From Lingula anatina (taxonomy: Eukaryota > Brachiopoda > Lingulata > Lingulida > Lingulidae), in the NCBI RefSeq assembly GCF_001039355.2, contig NW_019774602.1:451812-515811 (forward strand): DNA of 64,000 nucleotides. Direction: 5' to 3'. Below the pieces are notes generated by a model. It saw only the letters and a list, made by a program, of their open reading frames with translations, was not told the DNA's origin and made no database searches. Below, one piece after another: positions 23,171 through 35,549 of this stretch (position 1 is its first letter; every line of letters begins with the position of its first letter). The translations under genes were made by a program, and so were the position numbers.

Positions 23171-23416
23171 AATATCTTGTAACACTTTGTAACGGACGTG
23201 TTTCGGTTAAATACATTCATTATAATAATTGTTTTCAGTCTGTACATCTGTCTTTAAGATTTTGTGCAAATTTTAGATAAAAAGGGTAAATGATACATGC
23301 GCTTACACTGCAGTATCTAATAACACTTTGTAACGGACGTGTTCCGGCTGAAGACATTCATTATAAAATTGTTTTCAGTCTGCACACCTGTCTTTTAGAT
23401 TTTGCGTAAATTTTAG
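23171..23416 (+). repeat. Two-unit direct repeat (~143-bp period)
   Basis: 23171-23275 and 23314-23416 are close copies, sharing 'aacactttgtaacggacgtg' and 'attgttttcagtctg'. No gene recognised. Confidence 0.85.
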
Positions 23417-25393
23417 TTGGTAAAGATAGATTATTTGTTGCTCGTAAGATTATAAGTTTAAACACTTCAACTCCATGGTGTCAATTAGTAAAAATAAACA
23501 TTGTTAAGTGAAAAAAAATTATTATGCAAATAAGAAATAATAGGATAACGTGTTAAATTAAAGTGAAAGTGGATTGATTTAATTGATCTTACGTGTAGTC
23601 ATTAGTAGCTAAAATGTCAATATCAGAATTTACTATATGTGATCTTGGACAAATAAATGATTTAAACTTTTTTATGGGCGCTTGGAGAGTCAGGGAAATA
23701 TAGTAATGAATGAAATATAGTAATGAATGAAATAGGCATTATTCCATTTGTTCTCTTTTGAATATAAGACCGCCTTCAACACATGATAACTGATTGTTTT
23801 ATTACATTTCAGCATTGTGTTGTTAAGGTGTGTAGAGTGAGTATTGTATGTTTGTTTGCTAGTCTGTGATGTCAATAAAAAAAGAAAAGAAAAAAATAAT
23901 GATAACATTAATAATAATATTCACGTTATAAACGCTTGTTTTCCACACAATCTTTGACAAAAACGTACTACCGCTTAATCGATATTAATTATGACGGATG
24001 CAGCGTTATCGAAAGACAGCCTTTTTTTTTTTTTTTTTTTTTGAAAAGCCACTTCAAAGATGCATCAAATTCTATACACATTGGGATTTATTCACACCGT
24101 ATCGGTGACGCGAAAGGTTTAAGAAGCAGGGTGATGAAATAAATTCATCGGTCACTCATACAGTGTACATGTACCGGTGGATTCCTTAAGTCCGCTGCCG
24201 AATGTGTCAAATCGAGTCGTCACGAGGAAAGGGGTGGGGGGTACGATCACCACAAATTGCCATTTTGATCAACTGGAGCGCATGTTTTGTACAGAAGATT
24301 TATCAACGAGTTCAATCGAATGTAAGAGTGGTGAGGTAACAAGTATAAACCAGCTGAAACGCTGGTCAGTTGTGAAAAATGTTCACATTGCTCGAAAAAA
24401 CTTTTAGTATTTGGGTATACAGCTGAAATTTAAAAACAAGGTCAATGCACTGATACATCTTTATTTCTAGTTATGAAAGCAGCGTGTGGCAGAGGGGGGG
24501 GGGTGAATAACAGGAGACAAAAAGTATGTTGGCACGTGCGCGCACGTGTGACAGATGTGCTAGGGACCACAGAGTTGGAAAATAATTTATAAACAACATT
24601 ATTAAATCCTCATGTTATTGATTCAGTTATTATAAGTGGAAGTTTAAGTTTAAGTTTTGTCTCAATGCATAAATGATAATATTGCAATTTAGCATGTGTA
24701 AGTAGCTTTAGATTACATTTCATACCTTAGAGGTTCAAATTTTACTGTCGTTGTTTCAAGCCTAGTGGTTCATTGGATCTAGATTATATGGAGCTCTTGT
24801 GTGTGTCCACCTTGCCAGCGGACTTGGGTTTGAGGTAACCAATCGGTTTATGATTGATATGATTGACATTTTTATTTGATAATGCTGCATAAAATTTTAG
24901 GAATACTGAAGAGAAAAAAGGGAGAGAGTCTTGATTGAAGCTTAGATTTGACCATGCTCGTGCCATGCAACTTAAAGTTTAGTAAAATATAATGTGTTGG
25001 TGTTACAACATGAAGTCTTTTCATTCTTTTCCGTGTTCAGAGATAGAATATGGGAATCTCAGTAGCAGCATTAAGGATCGCGTTACCCAAAGATCAAAGC
25101 CCGTAGTGTCCAGCCTCTAGGGTTAAAAGTTTATTTATTAATTTGTTGTCGAAGGTCCAGGGTTAGATAGGGTTGGAAGGATATCTTCACAATGTAGTGA
25201 CGAAGACCGAAGAGAAGTCAAGGTTATTGAAAACATGACGAGACTAACAGATCATGCAGTTCTTGCGTGAGTCCCAGTTTACCACCGATAAACACGTTGG
25301 GCGCTAGACATAGCTGACCAACAAAACATCAAACTCAAATGAATGAAAATAACCAACCAAGTGAGAAAAAATTTGGCGGTGGGAACTTACGGG
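23417..25393. other. Intergenic region before SLC6-A
   Basis: AT-rich, with a poly-T tract at ~24021-24042 and a short G run at 24495. No reading frame has coding character. Nothing else recognised. Confidence 0.6.
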
Positions 25394-25401
25394 TATAAAT
25401 A
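25394..25401 (+). promoter_or_regulatory. TATA box of SLC6-A promoter
   Basis: TATAAATACCCAGG. The same core is found on the minus strand at 57296-57303, upstream of the SLC6-B start, with aligned downstream leader. Predicted transcription start is about 25425 (CTCATCAC). Confidence 0.8.
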
Positions 25402-25424
25402 CCCAGGGTAGCCTAATTTTCTCT

Positions 25425-25467
25425 CATCACTCAAGAAAGGCGACCAGATAAGGCGTAAGAAGAAATA
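25425..25467 (+). other. Non-coding first exon of SLC6-A
   Basis: The leader ends GAAGAAATA/gtgagt, homologous to the SLC6-B first exon which ends GAAGAAATA/gtaagt. In SLC6-B this exon carries ATGCAG before GAAGAAATA; here the aligned position reads GCGTAA, so the ancestral start codon is gone and the exon is untranslated. It should join the exon starting at 27970 (acceptor TTTTCCAAAG). Start position is inferred from the TATA box. Confidence 0.7.
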
Positions 25468-26739
25468 GTGAGTTATTTGCTTTTTTCTTTTAGCGGAATA
25501 TATAACTACTGTAACAGTAAATGATGCAAAGGTGTTTTAGCTTATTTTCATTTTTACCCTTTCAGCTGCAGATTTTAATTTTTTTTCTTAAAACTTCAAT
25601 TTTCCTTTATTTATTTTTTAGCAAAATATACAATGATAATAATAATAATTATTATATCTAAACACTGCTAGTGTTTTTTGATCATGTGCATTTGATAGCT
25701 TTGAAAGCGTTTAGTGATATTTCATTGTTGAAGATATTTTTGTGTTATTCGACATTATTGCCTCTCTTTTTTGTCTCTATATAATGACATTGGCGCTAGC
25801 AAATATAATTGCAATGTCCATAGTTTGTTAGCCGATCTTTCACTGATTTTATTTTCATAACGATACCAATATGTGACTAATTTGGGGAAATTCTTCAATT
25901 AAAAGATCACCCCTTTCTACTTTTTTAATGACGATATCGCATTTTCATCCGTTCAATTAAATAGGCTGGACGATACTGTTCTGAAATTGTTTTCTTATTT
26001 ACTCGGCAATCTATACTCGGTTTCACACTGTGTGATAGACAAATGTATGACGATATATTTCAAGGTGGTCATTCCATAAAACCAATAGGCCGTGACATTG
26101 ACAGAGAGCACTTTAAAAATCTATGAATCAACCAACAATATTACTTTCAATAAGATAATTTTGAAGATTAGAAGCAAACAATCATTTCATAACCATAAGT
26201 GAAACAGTCTATTTTCTGAACTATTGCTTCAAAATTGCTATATTGGGAGTCTTTGGGCGTTCATATTTCTCTTTAAATTTTTCTGAGAATAACGAGATTT
26301 GCCCTGTCTATTAAAAGGTATATTTCTATTAGTCATATGAAGTCACACTTGTATTATTCCAATAAAGGCCGTGATGTTGGACTTCAAATATCGCAAATAA
26401 CAATTTTGGACCATCAAGCAACACTTTTTTCTTTAACAAAAGCTTAAAATTGGTTTGTGTCACACAATTAATCCTCGAAGTACAGGCTAAATAATTAAAT
26501 ATATTAAATATTTAAAATAACGTAATTTGTCATCAAGACATATATTCATATTTTTCATTTAAAGTTACACTTGGGAAAGTAATACATATCGCAATGCCGC
26601 ATTTCAGCAATTTTGACTTATACCTGTACAGTGGATAACTAACAATGGAACTTCGAACAACCTGAATACATATACCAAGCCATTATAAAATATACAAAAT
26701 ATTATTTTTGAAGAAAACATCACACACAATTAAGTCACA

Positions 26740-26975
26740 ACAAAGTTAGCTTGTTTGGTGTTGTGAGTTTCGTGTGTGGTGTTGTAAGTTTTGTGAGTGG
26801 TATTATACGTTTTGTGTGGTGTTGTGAGCTCGTTTGGTGTTGTGAGTTTTGTGTGGGGTGTTGTGAATTTTGTGTGGTGTTGTGAGTTTCGTTTGTGTTG
26901 TGAGTATTGTACCGGGTATGTGCTGGTGTTGTGAGTTTCGTGTCTGTTGTTGTGACGTTCGTGTGGTGTTGTGAC
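26740..26975. repeat. GTGTTGTGAG minisatellite
   Basis: Ten or so imperfect ~21-22-bp units around 'tttggtgttgtgag' in SLC6-A intron 1. Confidence 0.85.
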
Positions 26976-27309
26976 CCTTACACGCTTCCGTACCTTTCAG
27001 TCTCAATGCAGTTGTCATACGCCTTCTGTGCGGTTTCTTTGAAAACCGATCTGTTGTCGGTACAGCCCCCTACAATTTTAAGCACCCACGTGGTCAGAGT
27101 AAAAACAATGAAGGAGCAAGTGCCCTTTGCGTGTTGAGTACGGCGCACGCCCTCACAGCTAACGAACGAAGCCGAAAGCACACCGGGAATGCGTCGCACG
27201 TGCGTCACCCCATCGCCTGGAGTATATAAAAGGCGTGCTCACGACACACGCTCGTGTCTCGACAATGAACGTCGATTGTGCAACGTGTACAACATTTCTG
27301 TCGAGAATT

Positions 27310-27625
27310 AGGGGACCGTGACTGCCCATTTACGTTTCAGAATGATAATGCTATACTCCACGTACAGCTAATGCAACAGTAGTCTGGCTATATGCAAGCC
27401 AGATCCACACTCCCCAATGCACAGCTAAATCTCGAGATGAGGAGCTCATTGAGGATTTGTGGGATATCCTTGGAAATGGATAACTGAAGGATAACCCTGC
27501 AAACAAAAATGATCTCATACAAAGTAGTATCTTTGTACCGTTTGTGGAACGCCATCTCTCTGCAGACGTTTTGCAAAGAACTTTTTTGACTCCACACACC
27601 AACGCGTCAGTTGCGTCTTCTAATC
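27310..27625 (+). mobile_element. Tc1-like transposase remnant in SLC6-A intron 1
   Basis: Split over frames, the plus strand reads GTVTAHLRFQNDNAILH (the QDNAxxH catalytic-Asp region of Tc1-type DDE transposases), then ELIEDLWDILGNG (cf. the NPIExLWDxLGRR motif), then LWNAI (cf. EWNxIP). Frameshifts and lost Pro/Asn residues show it is dead. No intact inverted repeats found. Confidence 0.6.
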
Positions 27626-27978
27626 CAGATGATATTGTACAAAATATTACAACATGGCTTTGATTTTTCTACTCTGGTTAACTTATTCATTGGTTGCACA
27701 ATTAGTAATACAGTTTTGTGAAAAAAAAATCCCTTCATAAGTTGGTGATGATATGATTATTTGTATCACTTTATGAATTGCATAAGGTGTGATACTTTTT
27801 GCTTGGAGAGTAAAGATTACTAAACTGGCTAAATTGTGACACAAACTCCCCCTTCTCTTATTCAGTTATTTTTCATCAAAACAGCAATTGCACACACGAT
27901 TTTTAGTAAAAGATATCTTGTTTTTGAAACAAGAAAAAACTTCAAGTCTTTCCCTTTCCTTTTCCAAAGGAAAAACAC

Positions 27979-30900
27979 ATGTCCATGGACTCTGGATCTA
28001 AAAATATGAAAGACGAACCATGCTCTGAAATGGGCCGCTCAGACTCGCTGGTAGACTCCGTAGAAGAGAAGAAGCGTCGTACCTGGGGAGGCCAGTTGGA
28101 ATTCATTATTTCCTGTGCTGCTGTTGGTCTAGGAGCAGTGTGGCGCTTTCCGTATTTGTGTTACAGGAACGGTGGAGGTAAGTGCCGTCGCGGCCAAAAT
28201 CTCAACTACCACAGTTTTAACAGCAATGGTACATCAGTAGCCAGGAATATTATACCTTAAAAGTTACTCTTTCTCTTGGATTTTCTGAAACGGTCTATGA
28301 TTCAAGTGATTACGTATTTCGACTAACGGCTGCTTGTGGTACACTGTTGCTCAGTTAAAATCCTTGTATTTCCAGGCGCGTTTTTGATACCATACTGCGT
28401 CAGCTGGGCCCTAATTATCCTTCCATTATACTTCATGGAGCTATGTTTCGGTCAGTTTGCCAGCCTTGGACCTATCGCTGTTTGGAAAATTAATCCACTG
28501 TTCAAAGGTAAGACTGAATTTTCGCATTCTTGTATGTTAGATGTCTTGTTTCCTTTTGACAGATATCTTATTTTAGAAGATTACTTCGAACAAATAATTT
28601 TTCATCTCTAACCCTCTAGGTATTGGTTATGGCATGGTGGTGACTTGCTGGTTTCTTACTCTGTACTACAGCGTTCTCATCGGCTACTGTATTCACTACT
28701 TCTTCGCCTCAATGACGGCCATTTTGCCTTGGTCTACTTGTGGGAATGCTTGGAATACTGAAGATTGTTTAGTTGGTAAGCATATCGTTCGCTGGTATAA
28801 TAATGCTAATGATGATGATGATGATATACAATGATAATACAATGTAGTAAATAATAAGAAAAAGCAAAAACAACGTTTCTCTCATTTTTGCAAGCATTGA
28901 AAAACCGCCTGAGAGATTTATTGTGGTTACCGAGTCTCCTTAATTTGCTGCAGTTACAATAAAAGTTAAAAAATTAATGCAATTTTGCTTTTTCAATTAT
29001 ACAGGAGTCGCACATGTATAAATGTAACGTTTGTCATTTGTTTCTGAGTTGGCGGAGGTACACCAACGGACGCCACCAACTTAACCATTAGAACAACGCT
29101 TCTGAATACTACTGATAATACCGAGATTACCGTCACTTCACCAAGCGAAGAATATTTTTAGTAAGATAATCAAACTCTGAATACAGTGCTGCTTTTGGTC
29201 CCCTAACCTCATTTAAGAGCAGTTTGAAACCATGAAAACAGCATCAACTTTACACTTACGTTTTTAGATAAGAATAGTAAATACATAAATGTTGATGGCT
29301 GGAATATAACAGTTTATCCTATATTGGCTGTTTTATATTTGTAGCCGCAAAGTCCTGGAGATGACTGATGGGATAGAGAATTCAGGGGGTCTCAAGTGGG
29401 ACCTTGTCCTGTGTCATCTGCTGGCCTGGGTGATTGTGTCGTTGGTCCTGATCAAGGGAGTCAAGTCCATGGGGAAGGTGAGCTAAAGAGGCATGTGCAT
29501 ATAAGCTAGTAGATATGTGCTAACAGCGATGACTGCAAAGTAGGCCTACATTTATATATCCCTCCAAAGTTTTACCAGCTGGCTTGGCTTACTTTTCGGT
29601 GTACATTTATATAATCTGGATATTTCCCAACTGTCTGACATGAACCTCTCACATATTCAATTTGTGGAAAGGAGATAATAATTTGTATATTGATTCTTAA
29701 TAATTGCAATTTTCTTCTTTTTTTCAACCAGTAAAAACCGTATGGTTTCAGACACAAGCTCATTTCGTTAGTGTTGTTTTTATAATTTTTCAATCAAATT
29801 AGCATTCGTTTACATTCCATGTCTTTATAATTTACAGGCCATATATTTCACCGCCATTTTCCCACACATTATCATGGCCGTCCTCCTTGTACGTGGTGCT
29901 TTGTTGGAGGGATCTGCTGAAGGCATTAAGTATTATCTGACGCCTGACTTTAAGCGACTTCTTCACTCTGAGGTAATATCTGTTCAGTATATTCAATTTT
30001 AAAAGACAATATCAGGCCCGTAGCCAGGGGGAGGTCGAGGGGTTCGAAAGAACCCCCTTTATTGCTGAAAAAAGGTCCACTCTGGGTAAAATTTGACATA
30101 AGTACATGGGGATTTTTCGGTAAAAGGTCCACTTTTTCAGAAAAAGAACCCCCCTTTGAAATTGCTGGCTACGGGCCTGAATATGAACAGCTTTCGATAG
30201 TAATGCGCTTAAATATGTGTATAGCTTAGTTTAAGACATTGCTTGATTGGTATTTTAATGCCTGTTCAACAAAATTGCTGTTGGAACATTTTTCACTTAT
30301 ACATGTAGTGGTATAAAAGTTACATCTCTAAAGACGCATTATTGTGTTATGCCCGAGGAATATTGTGAGATTGCATAAAGCTTTGTGCATTGAAACTCCT
30401 GTTTTACGATCTCTGATATTTCAAGTAGTAGACAATCGTGACACTTCCTTGATTAAACATTTCTACCATTTTACCTGTCAGGTTTGGGGTGACGCAGTTA
30501 CTCACAATTTCTATTCGCTGAGCATATCTTTGGGAGGCCTAGTAATGATGTCAAGCCACAACAAGTTCCACCACAACTGCTTCAGGTACACTGGACTGTT
30601 AAACAGATACTGTTATTAATGCTGTATTATAATTTATAGTCTTCTCTAATAGACTTAGCAAGGTTTAATTGGTTTTCACCTCAGTTTAATGACACTTTTG
30701 CAATATACCCACCCTATCAGATACATATCAGATACCAATAGCTGTTTGATTTTCAATATAGTCCCTAAATTAATTTGTGTGTGGTCACTTTGAGCAATGC
30801 CTCCGCTATTCAAATAAATAAGATAGACAATACATTGCTGTATATCACAATACTTTTTACATGAAAATTTATGCCATACAAATATTGAGAGAACTGGCGC

Positions 30901-33681
30901 CATCGCTGGGGCGAAATTTTTCTGTAATCTCATTGGTCAAATGTCTTGAAATATGAATGAAAACTGGTTTATTTTAACAGCAGAGACATTGGTCAAAATC
31001 ACCACATAAGCTTGAAAATTATTCAAGTTATAGTAGTAGTAGAAATAGCTGCAGTAGCAGTAGTAGCAGTAGGCCTACTGGGTAGTAGTAAAAGTTTGTT
31101 ATGTCCTTTGGTTTACGTTTGTTATATGCACTTAATATGCTTCAAAATAAATTTGCTCGCTGCACATTTGTTGATTACATCGATGTCAAGCTTATTTGGA
31201 AAAGAGATATTCTTAAAACGCATAGTATGATTATTTGTAGAGACGCATTTGTTTGTTCACTTGTGAACTGCGGTACTAACGTCTATGCTGGGTTTGTCAT
31301 CTTCTCTGTGCTTGGCTACATGGCGCACATATCTGGCAAAGAGGTGGCCGAAGTTGCCAGTCAGGGTATGTAAATATAAGGGATTGTAAGTCAGACCTTA
31401 AAACGAGACATTCGGCATAGGCTATATTACACCAACACCGTTGACATAAACGAAAAGAAAAAATTATGAAACTAGCATAATTGTTATTATAAAGACCAAA
31501 GTGTACCCTCGCTTTGTTTATATATGTATGAGAAATATGTATACATGGGCTGAATTTTGAATTTTCAGGCCCAGGTCTTGCCTTCATCGTGTATCCCGAA
31601 GCCATATCCCAGTTACCATTACCGACACTGTGGGCCATTCTGTTCTTCTTCATGATGGCGCTGCTGGGATTCAGCGTACAGTTCGCTATGGTCGAGACCG
31701 TTTTGGGGAGCATAATGGACGAATATGCTCACATTCTACGATCTCAGAAATGGAGGGAAATAATGGCGCGGGCGGTCGGGTGCGGAGTGTGTTTCTTGCT
31801 CGGCCTGCCAATGTGCGCAAGGGTGGGTGCTTTGCAAGGTCTCGTCCTCACTTCTGTCTCTTTTTGAATTATTTTCGCATTTGAGTCTTTTAAAAATTTA
31901 ATATTGTTTATTAGTCTATTGGATGTAATGAAAATTGTAAAGTTATTTGTGTTGTTGATGGGAAATGTGGGCGAACTGTTCTAGTCATGAAGAGCCCCAC
32001 GTGTTATATAGGGCTTTGTTTATCTACTATCGCCGTTGAAATATCTACATGTAGCTTTACATGGGAAATTCGAATAGCAAATCGCCACATTCACTTTCAA
32101 TCACGTATGGTTTCAGGGTGGCCATTATCTGTTAGATCTAATGGATCATAGTGTTGGAGGGTTCCCGTTGCTGTTTATTAGCTTACTCGAATTGATTGTT
32201 TTGCAGTGGGTGTATGGTAAGAAAGGCGTATTTTTTAAATCATTTTACTCGATTATCTGTCCATAGTCTGTACCTTTTTTATTTGCCAAATTTTCAAACA
32301 TGTATATTGATTATGCCAGAGCAAAAGGTAAATATAATTTACTTTTATCAGGCAACTGGCAATATAGATTTATAGAACGTTGTAGCGAGAGTTTTCACCA
32401 TATTTGGCGATGTATCTTCTCTGTAAATTAGGTTTTTTTACTATGCAGGCTCGTTTACATATAGTTACTTCAAGGGGCCTTACCATATACATGTAGTTAC
32501 GTATGTCTGTCACATTGTTTATAAATACATGTACAGGTAGTTATGTAATTTATCAAATATGTAATTATCATCTATATTAATTAAATTAATAATACGCTCT
32601 TTGGTATTCCTTTCACCCTTCAAGTCTCGCTGAACAGAGATTTGCCCGCGGAGCTCTTTACCATTGGGTGTGATATTAAGATAGCCCTTAAAACGCCTAC
32701 TTTGACATCTTTCACACAAAGTCATTTCCACCGACACATAGGAAGTGGAGTTCAAACAATTAAACGAACATAAAAGTTGATGGCATATTTTAACATGCAA
32801 TTGTTTTTCTTTTTTATCGTGACTTTTTTCACTCCAGGTTGGTCCCGCTTTTCTGAAGACGTGAAAATAATGCTTGGCAAGAAGCCTGGTATCTACTTTC
32901 GGATCATGTGGCGTTATATAACTCCACTTCTTTTGTTGGTATGTAACTATTGAAAGTATACCTTTAGTTTGTGGGGTAAATTGTGTTTTTATAATGTAAA
33001 TTATTGCAACGATTTGAGTTTCAATGTTTCCTTCTTTCTTATTTTTTATTAGTATTTTTAAACTTAATTTTATTTATTTATTTATTTATTTGGTCGAAAA
33101 GCTTATCTTACTTCTCATTGCATTCTTTTTCAGGCTGTCATTGTATTTAAATTCGTTCAGCTGCAGACACACAATCATGAGGTGAATCCTCTGCCAGTCT
33201 GGGCTCAGGTCCTGGGGTGGATGATTCAGTTGATCCCCATCGCCCTCATCCCTGCCTTGTTCCTGGGCAGATACTGCTACGACGGCGGCTTCAAGGTTTG
33301 TGGAATTTATAGCTCAGCTCTTATGGTTCCACCGCTAAAACTAAAAAGAATTACATTTTGAATAAGTTGATACTCATTAATTCATTTATTGTCGTAGCGC
33401 GTGAGAAAGCACATAATCATATGTACTTTGCATGCATTACTTTGAATTTTAGGTAAAGTATCCGGTAGTATGTTTGCAAGTATTGTGTTTATGTCAGGTC
33501 AAATATTCAAATGTGTAAACTGTTCAAATTGTTTCCATATATAAATATGCCATATAGTTACATTATGTGTGCATATGCCTTTTAGGCCTTAAAGAAAGCT
33601 GGATCACCGCAAGCCGACTGGGGACCTGCAAGAGCGAAAAACCGCGCCGGGACAATCTACGACACGGATTCCAAGGCATAA
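27979..33681 (+). CDS. SLC6-family transporter, copy A
   Basis: Sodium:neurotransmitter symporter family plasma-membrane protein, 602 residues, in 13 coding exons: 27979-28177, 28376-28507, 28620-28775, 29049-29160, 29345-29477, 29838-29972, 30482-30585, 31241-31365, 31569-31822, 32117-32216, 32838-32938, 33134-33295, 33586-33681. Phases join throughout. Family marks: [20 protein letters not shown] (TM1-2), EL2 cysteines in [10 protein letters not shown], glycosylation sites NLT and [14 protein letters not shown] (TM6), [12 protein letters not shown] (TM8 region). Closest by motif to the glycine/GABA/taurine branch; substrate unknown. Oddities: two residues missing in TM1 relative to copy B, Ala53 where SLC6 proteins have the Na-binding Asn, FSV in TM8 where LDS is usual, His for the TM6 Gln, and a stop 15 residues earlier than in B. 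Start chosen as the first ATG in the exon opened by TTTTCCAAAG. May be functionally altered. Confidence 0.9.
30013..30179. mobile_element. CAGGCCCGTAGCCAG MITE, copy 2 (SLC6-A intron 6)
   Basis: Same inverted ends and interior as 11061-11224, with a perfect AATAT duplication (30008-30012, 30180-30184). Lies 40 bp after the exon-6 coding end. Confidence 0.9.
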
Positions 33682-34456
33682 ACTCTCTAAGTCCAACACC
33701 GCCTTTGACCAATATGCATTCTAGTATATGTTAGCCAAATAACTGTTGAGTGTGTATATGTTTTATGTCGTTGTGGCTTCAGAGGGTCGGCGCATCGTTT
33801 TTAATGTTCGGTAATTCTCGGACAAACTCGCCGTTATATACAAGTATTAAATTAGAGTGGTTCAGATACCCCTGTGCGACTATGCTAAAAACTGTGTTCC
33901 ACTTATAAAAGACAGGGTCAAAGTCTGCGTTAACGTGTCATTTTCATGCGAGAAAAATTCCGAATACAATAATGTCGTCCACATACTTGTTTTTCGCAAC
34001 TGTAAATATTTTTTCGAGGGCATGTTTTAATTAGATATTCACACTATATTAGATATTCATTTTTTAATATTGAATACCTTTTGAATTAATCATTGCATTA
34101 ATTATGAAACATATATCGATCAGTAACTAGCTGAGGAAAATACGCACAGTTATATATACATAATAGTTTTAAATCCATCGATCCCTGAATGGATTACAAC
34201 GTGCACGTGGTTTTAAATGCATTATTTGGCCATTCCAAGGCTTTTTATGACATCATTGTAAATTATAGAAACTGACATTTATCGAATGTATTTTTCTACA
34301 CTTAGGAATCACGGTTTGTAAACTGCAGTCACCAAACGTGAATCTTGTTAAATTGCACAAATGTCTTGTTAAATTGCCCAACGTACCAATATTATAAAAT
34401 GAGCCGTTTATAGAATTGTTCTCATATGAACTTTTCAAAATATTCATTTTGTTCAT

Positions 34457-34487
<31 letters not shown>

Positions 34488-35454
34488 TCAATCGATTTGT
34501 TGCAAATTATTCTGTAATAATGGATACTTAAGAAAAATATTGTTTTTTTTTTCGAATGTGGGTAATGTAATTGCACGGCCTTTGACGGATCACTTGTAGG
34601 CTCCATGTTAAGGGTGACACCTCCATAACAGTTGCTGTAGAAAGGATATCCTGCCAAGTAATTAGTTATTTGCTAATTAGTCAATGCATATGCATCCATC
34701 TCTTCTCCTTGTTTTATATCGAGGGAGCAGCAACGAGAGCCTCTACCGATGGGCACAAAGCCAAAGCAGGATACAGTCAGACAGTATTAAAATACTTAGA
34801 TTATGCCCTACTCACAATAAAAATATTTTAATGGAAGGTTGGTATAGGCCTATGTGCACTTAGGGCATGACCAATTTTAAAATTAATTAGGCCTAACTAT
34901 TAAAACTGCAGAAAGAAGCTGAGAAAATCTTTTAAAAGACGAACCGATACATACCAGTTGGCATACCGCCCGACGTGAAAAAAGCCCAAAAGTGACTTTA
35001 TTTTACCGGCGGTGGGGGACTCGGATTATAATTCTCGAAGGTCAAACAACCTTTCAACAGGCTATATATGCCTTTGCGCTTACTTCATTTGGTATTTTAC
35101 GTTAAACTATACAAGTAGACCTATATATATATAGGCCTATAAACCGATAAGAGGAGACGAGAATGAGAGAGAGAGAGATTTATGTCATTTTGTAATTATA
35201 AATGCAATAACTCCCAGCAACCAAACTCAGCAACCGATGCAGCAAACAAACACAATTACTTATGACACATCTACTGCAATGACAGGAGCGTTCCGGCTGT
35301 TTTACTAAAATAAAGTTATTTTTTATTATTAAAATTACAGTGATGAACCTATTACCAGGTTGTTGAGTCTACAAAGATCTTCAAACCTAATTGTATAGCG
35401 TTACAAATTAGCCAAATGACTGAAAGAATTTTCAACAAACCACACCTAGTATAA
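33682..35454. other. Intergenic region SLC6-A to SOD3
   Basis: It opens with the former C-terminal codons of SLC6-A (homologous to codons after the B-copy KA), now 3' UTR. Poly-T at 34461-34486 and a short (GA)n at ~35170. No gene seen. Confidence 0.6.
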
Positions 35455-35484
35455 TTATATCAATCATTTAGACCTTCAACTAAC
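35455..35484 (+). promoter_or_regulatory. Conserved 5' block of SOD3
   Basis: 'tatatcaatcatttagacct' then 'tcaactaacc' matches the block before SOD1 and SOD2. TATAAT lies just upstream (35450-35455). Confidence 0.4.
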
Positions 35485-35549
35485 CTGCGAGACCTGCAGT
35501 CGAGGAAGTAAACTTCCGGTTACACATACATGTGCTGCAACAACAAGTC

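Noticed and set aside
27223-27233. TATATAAAAGG as the main SLC6-A promoter
   Set aside because: The TATA box at 25394 is conserved with SLC6-B together with its leader and donor, so it is the better candidate. The 27223 site is next to a Tc1 remnant.
31297-31713. 138-codon minus-strand frame
   Set aside because: Shadow of SLC6-A exons 8 and 9 on the other strand.
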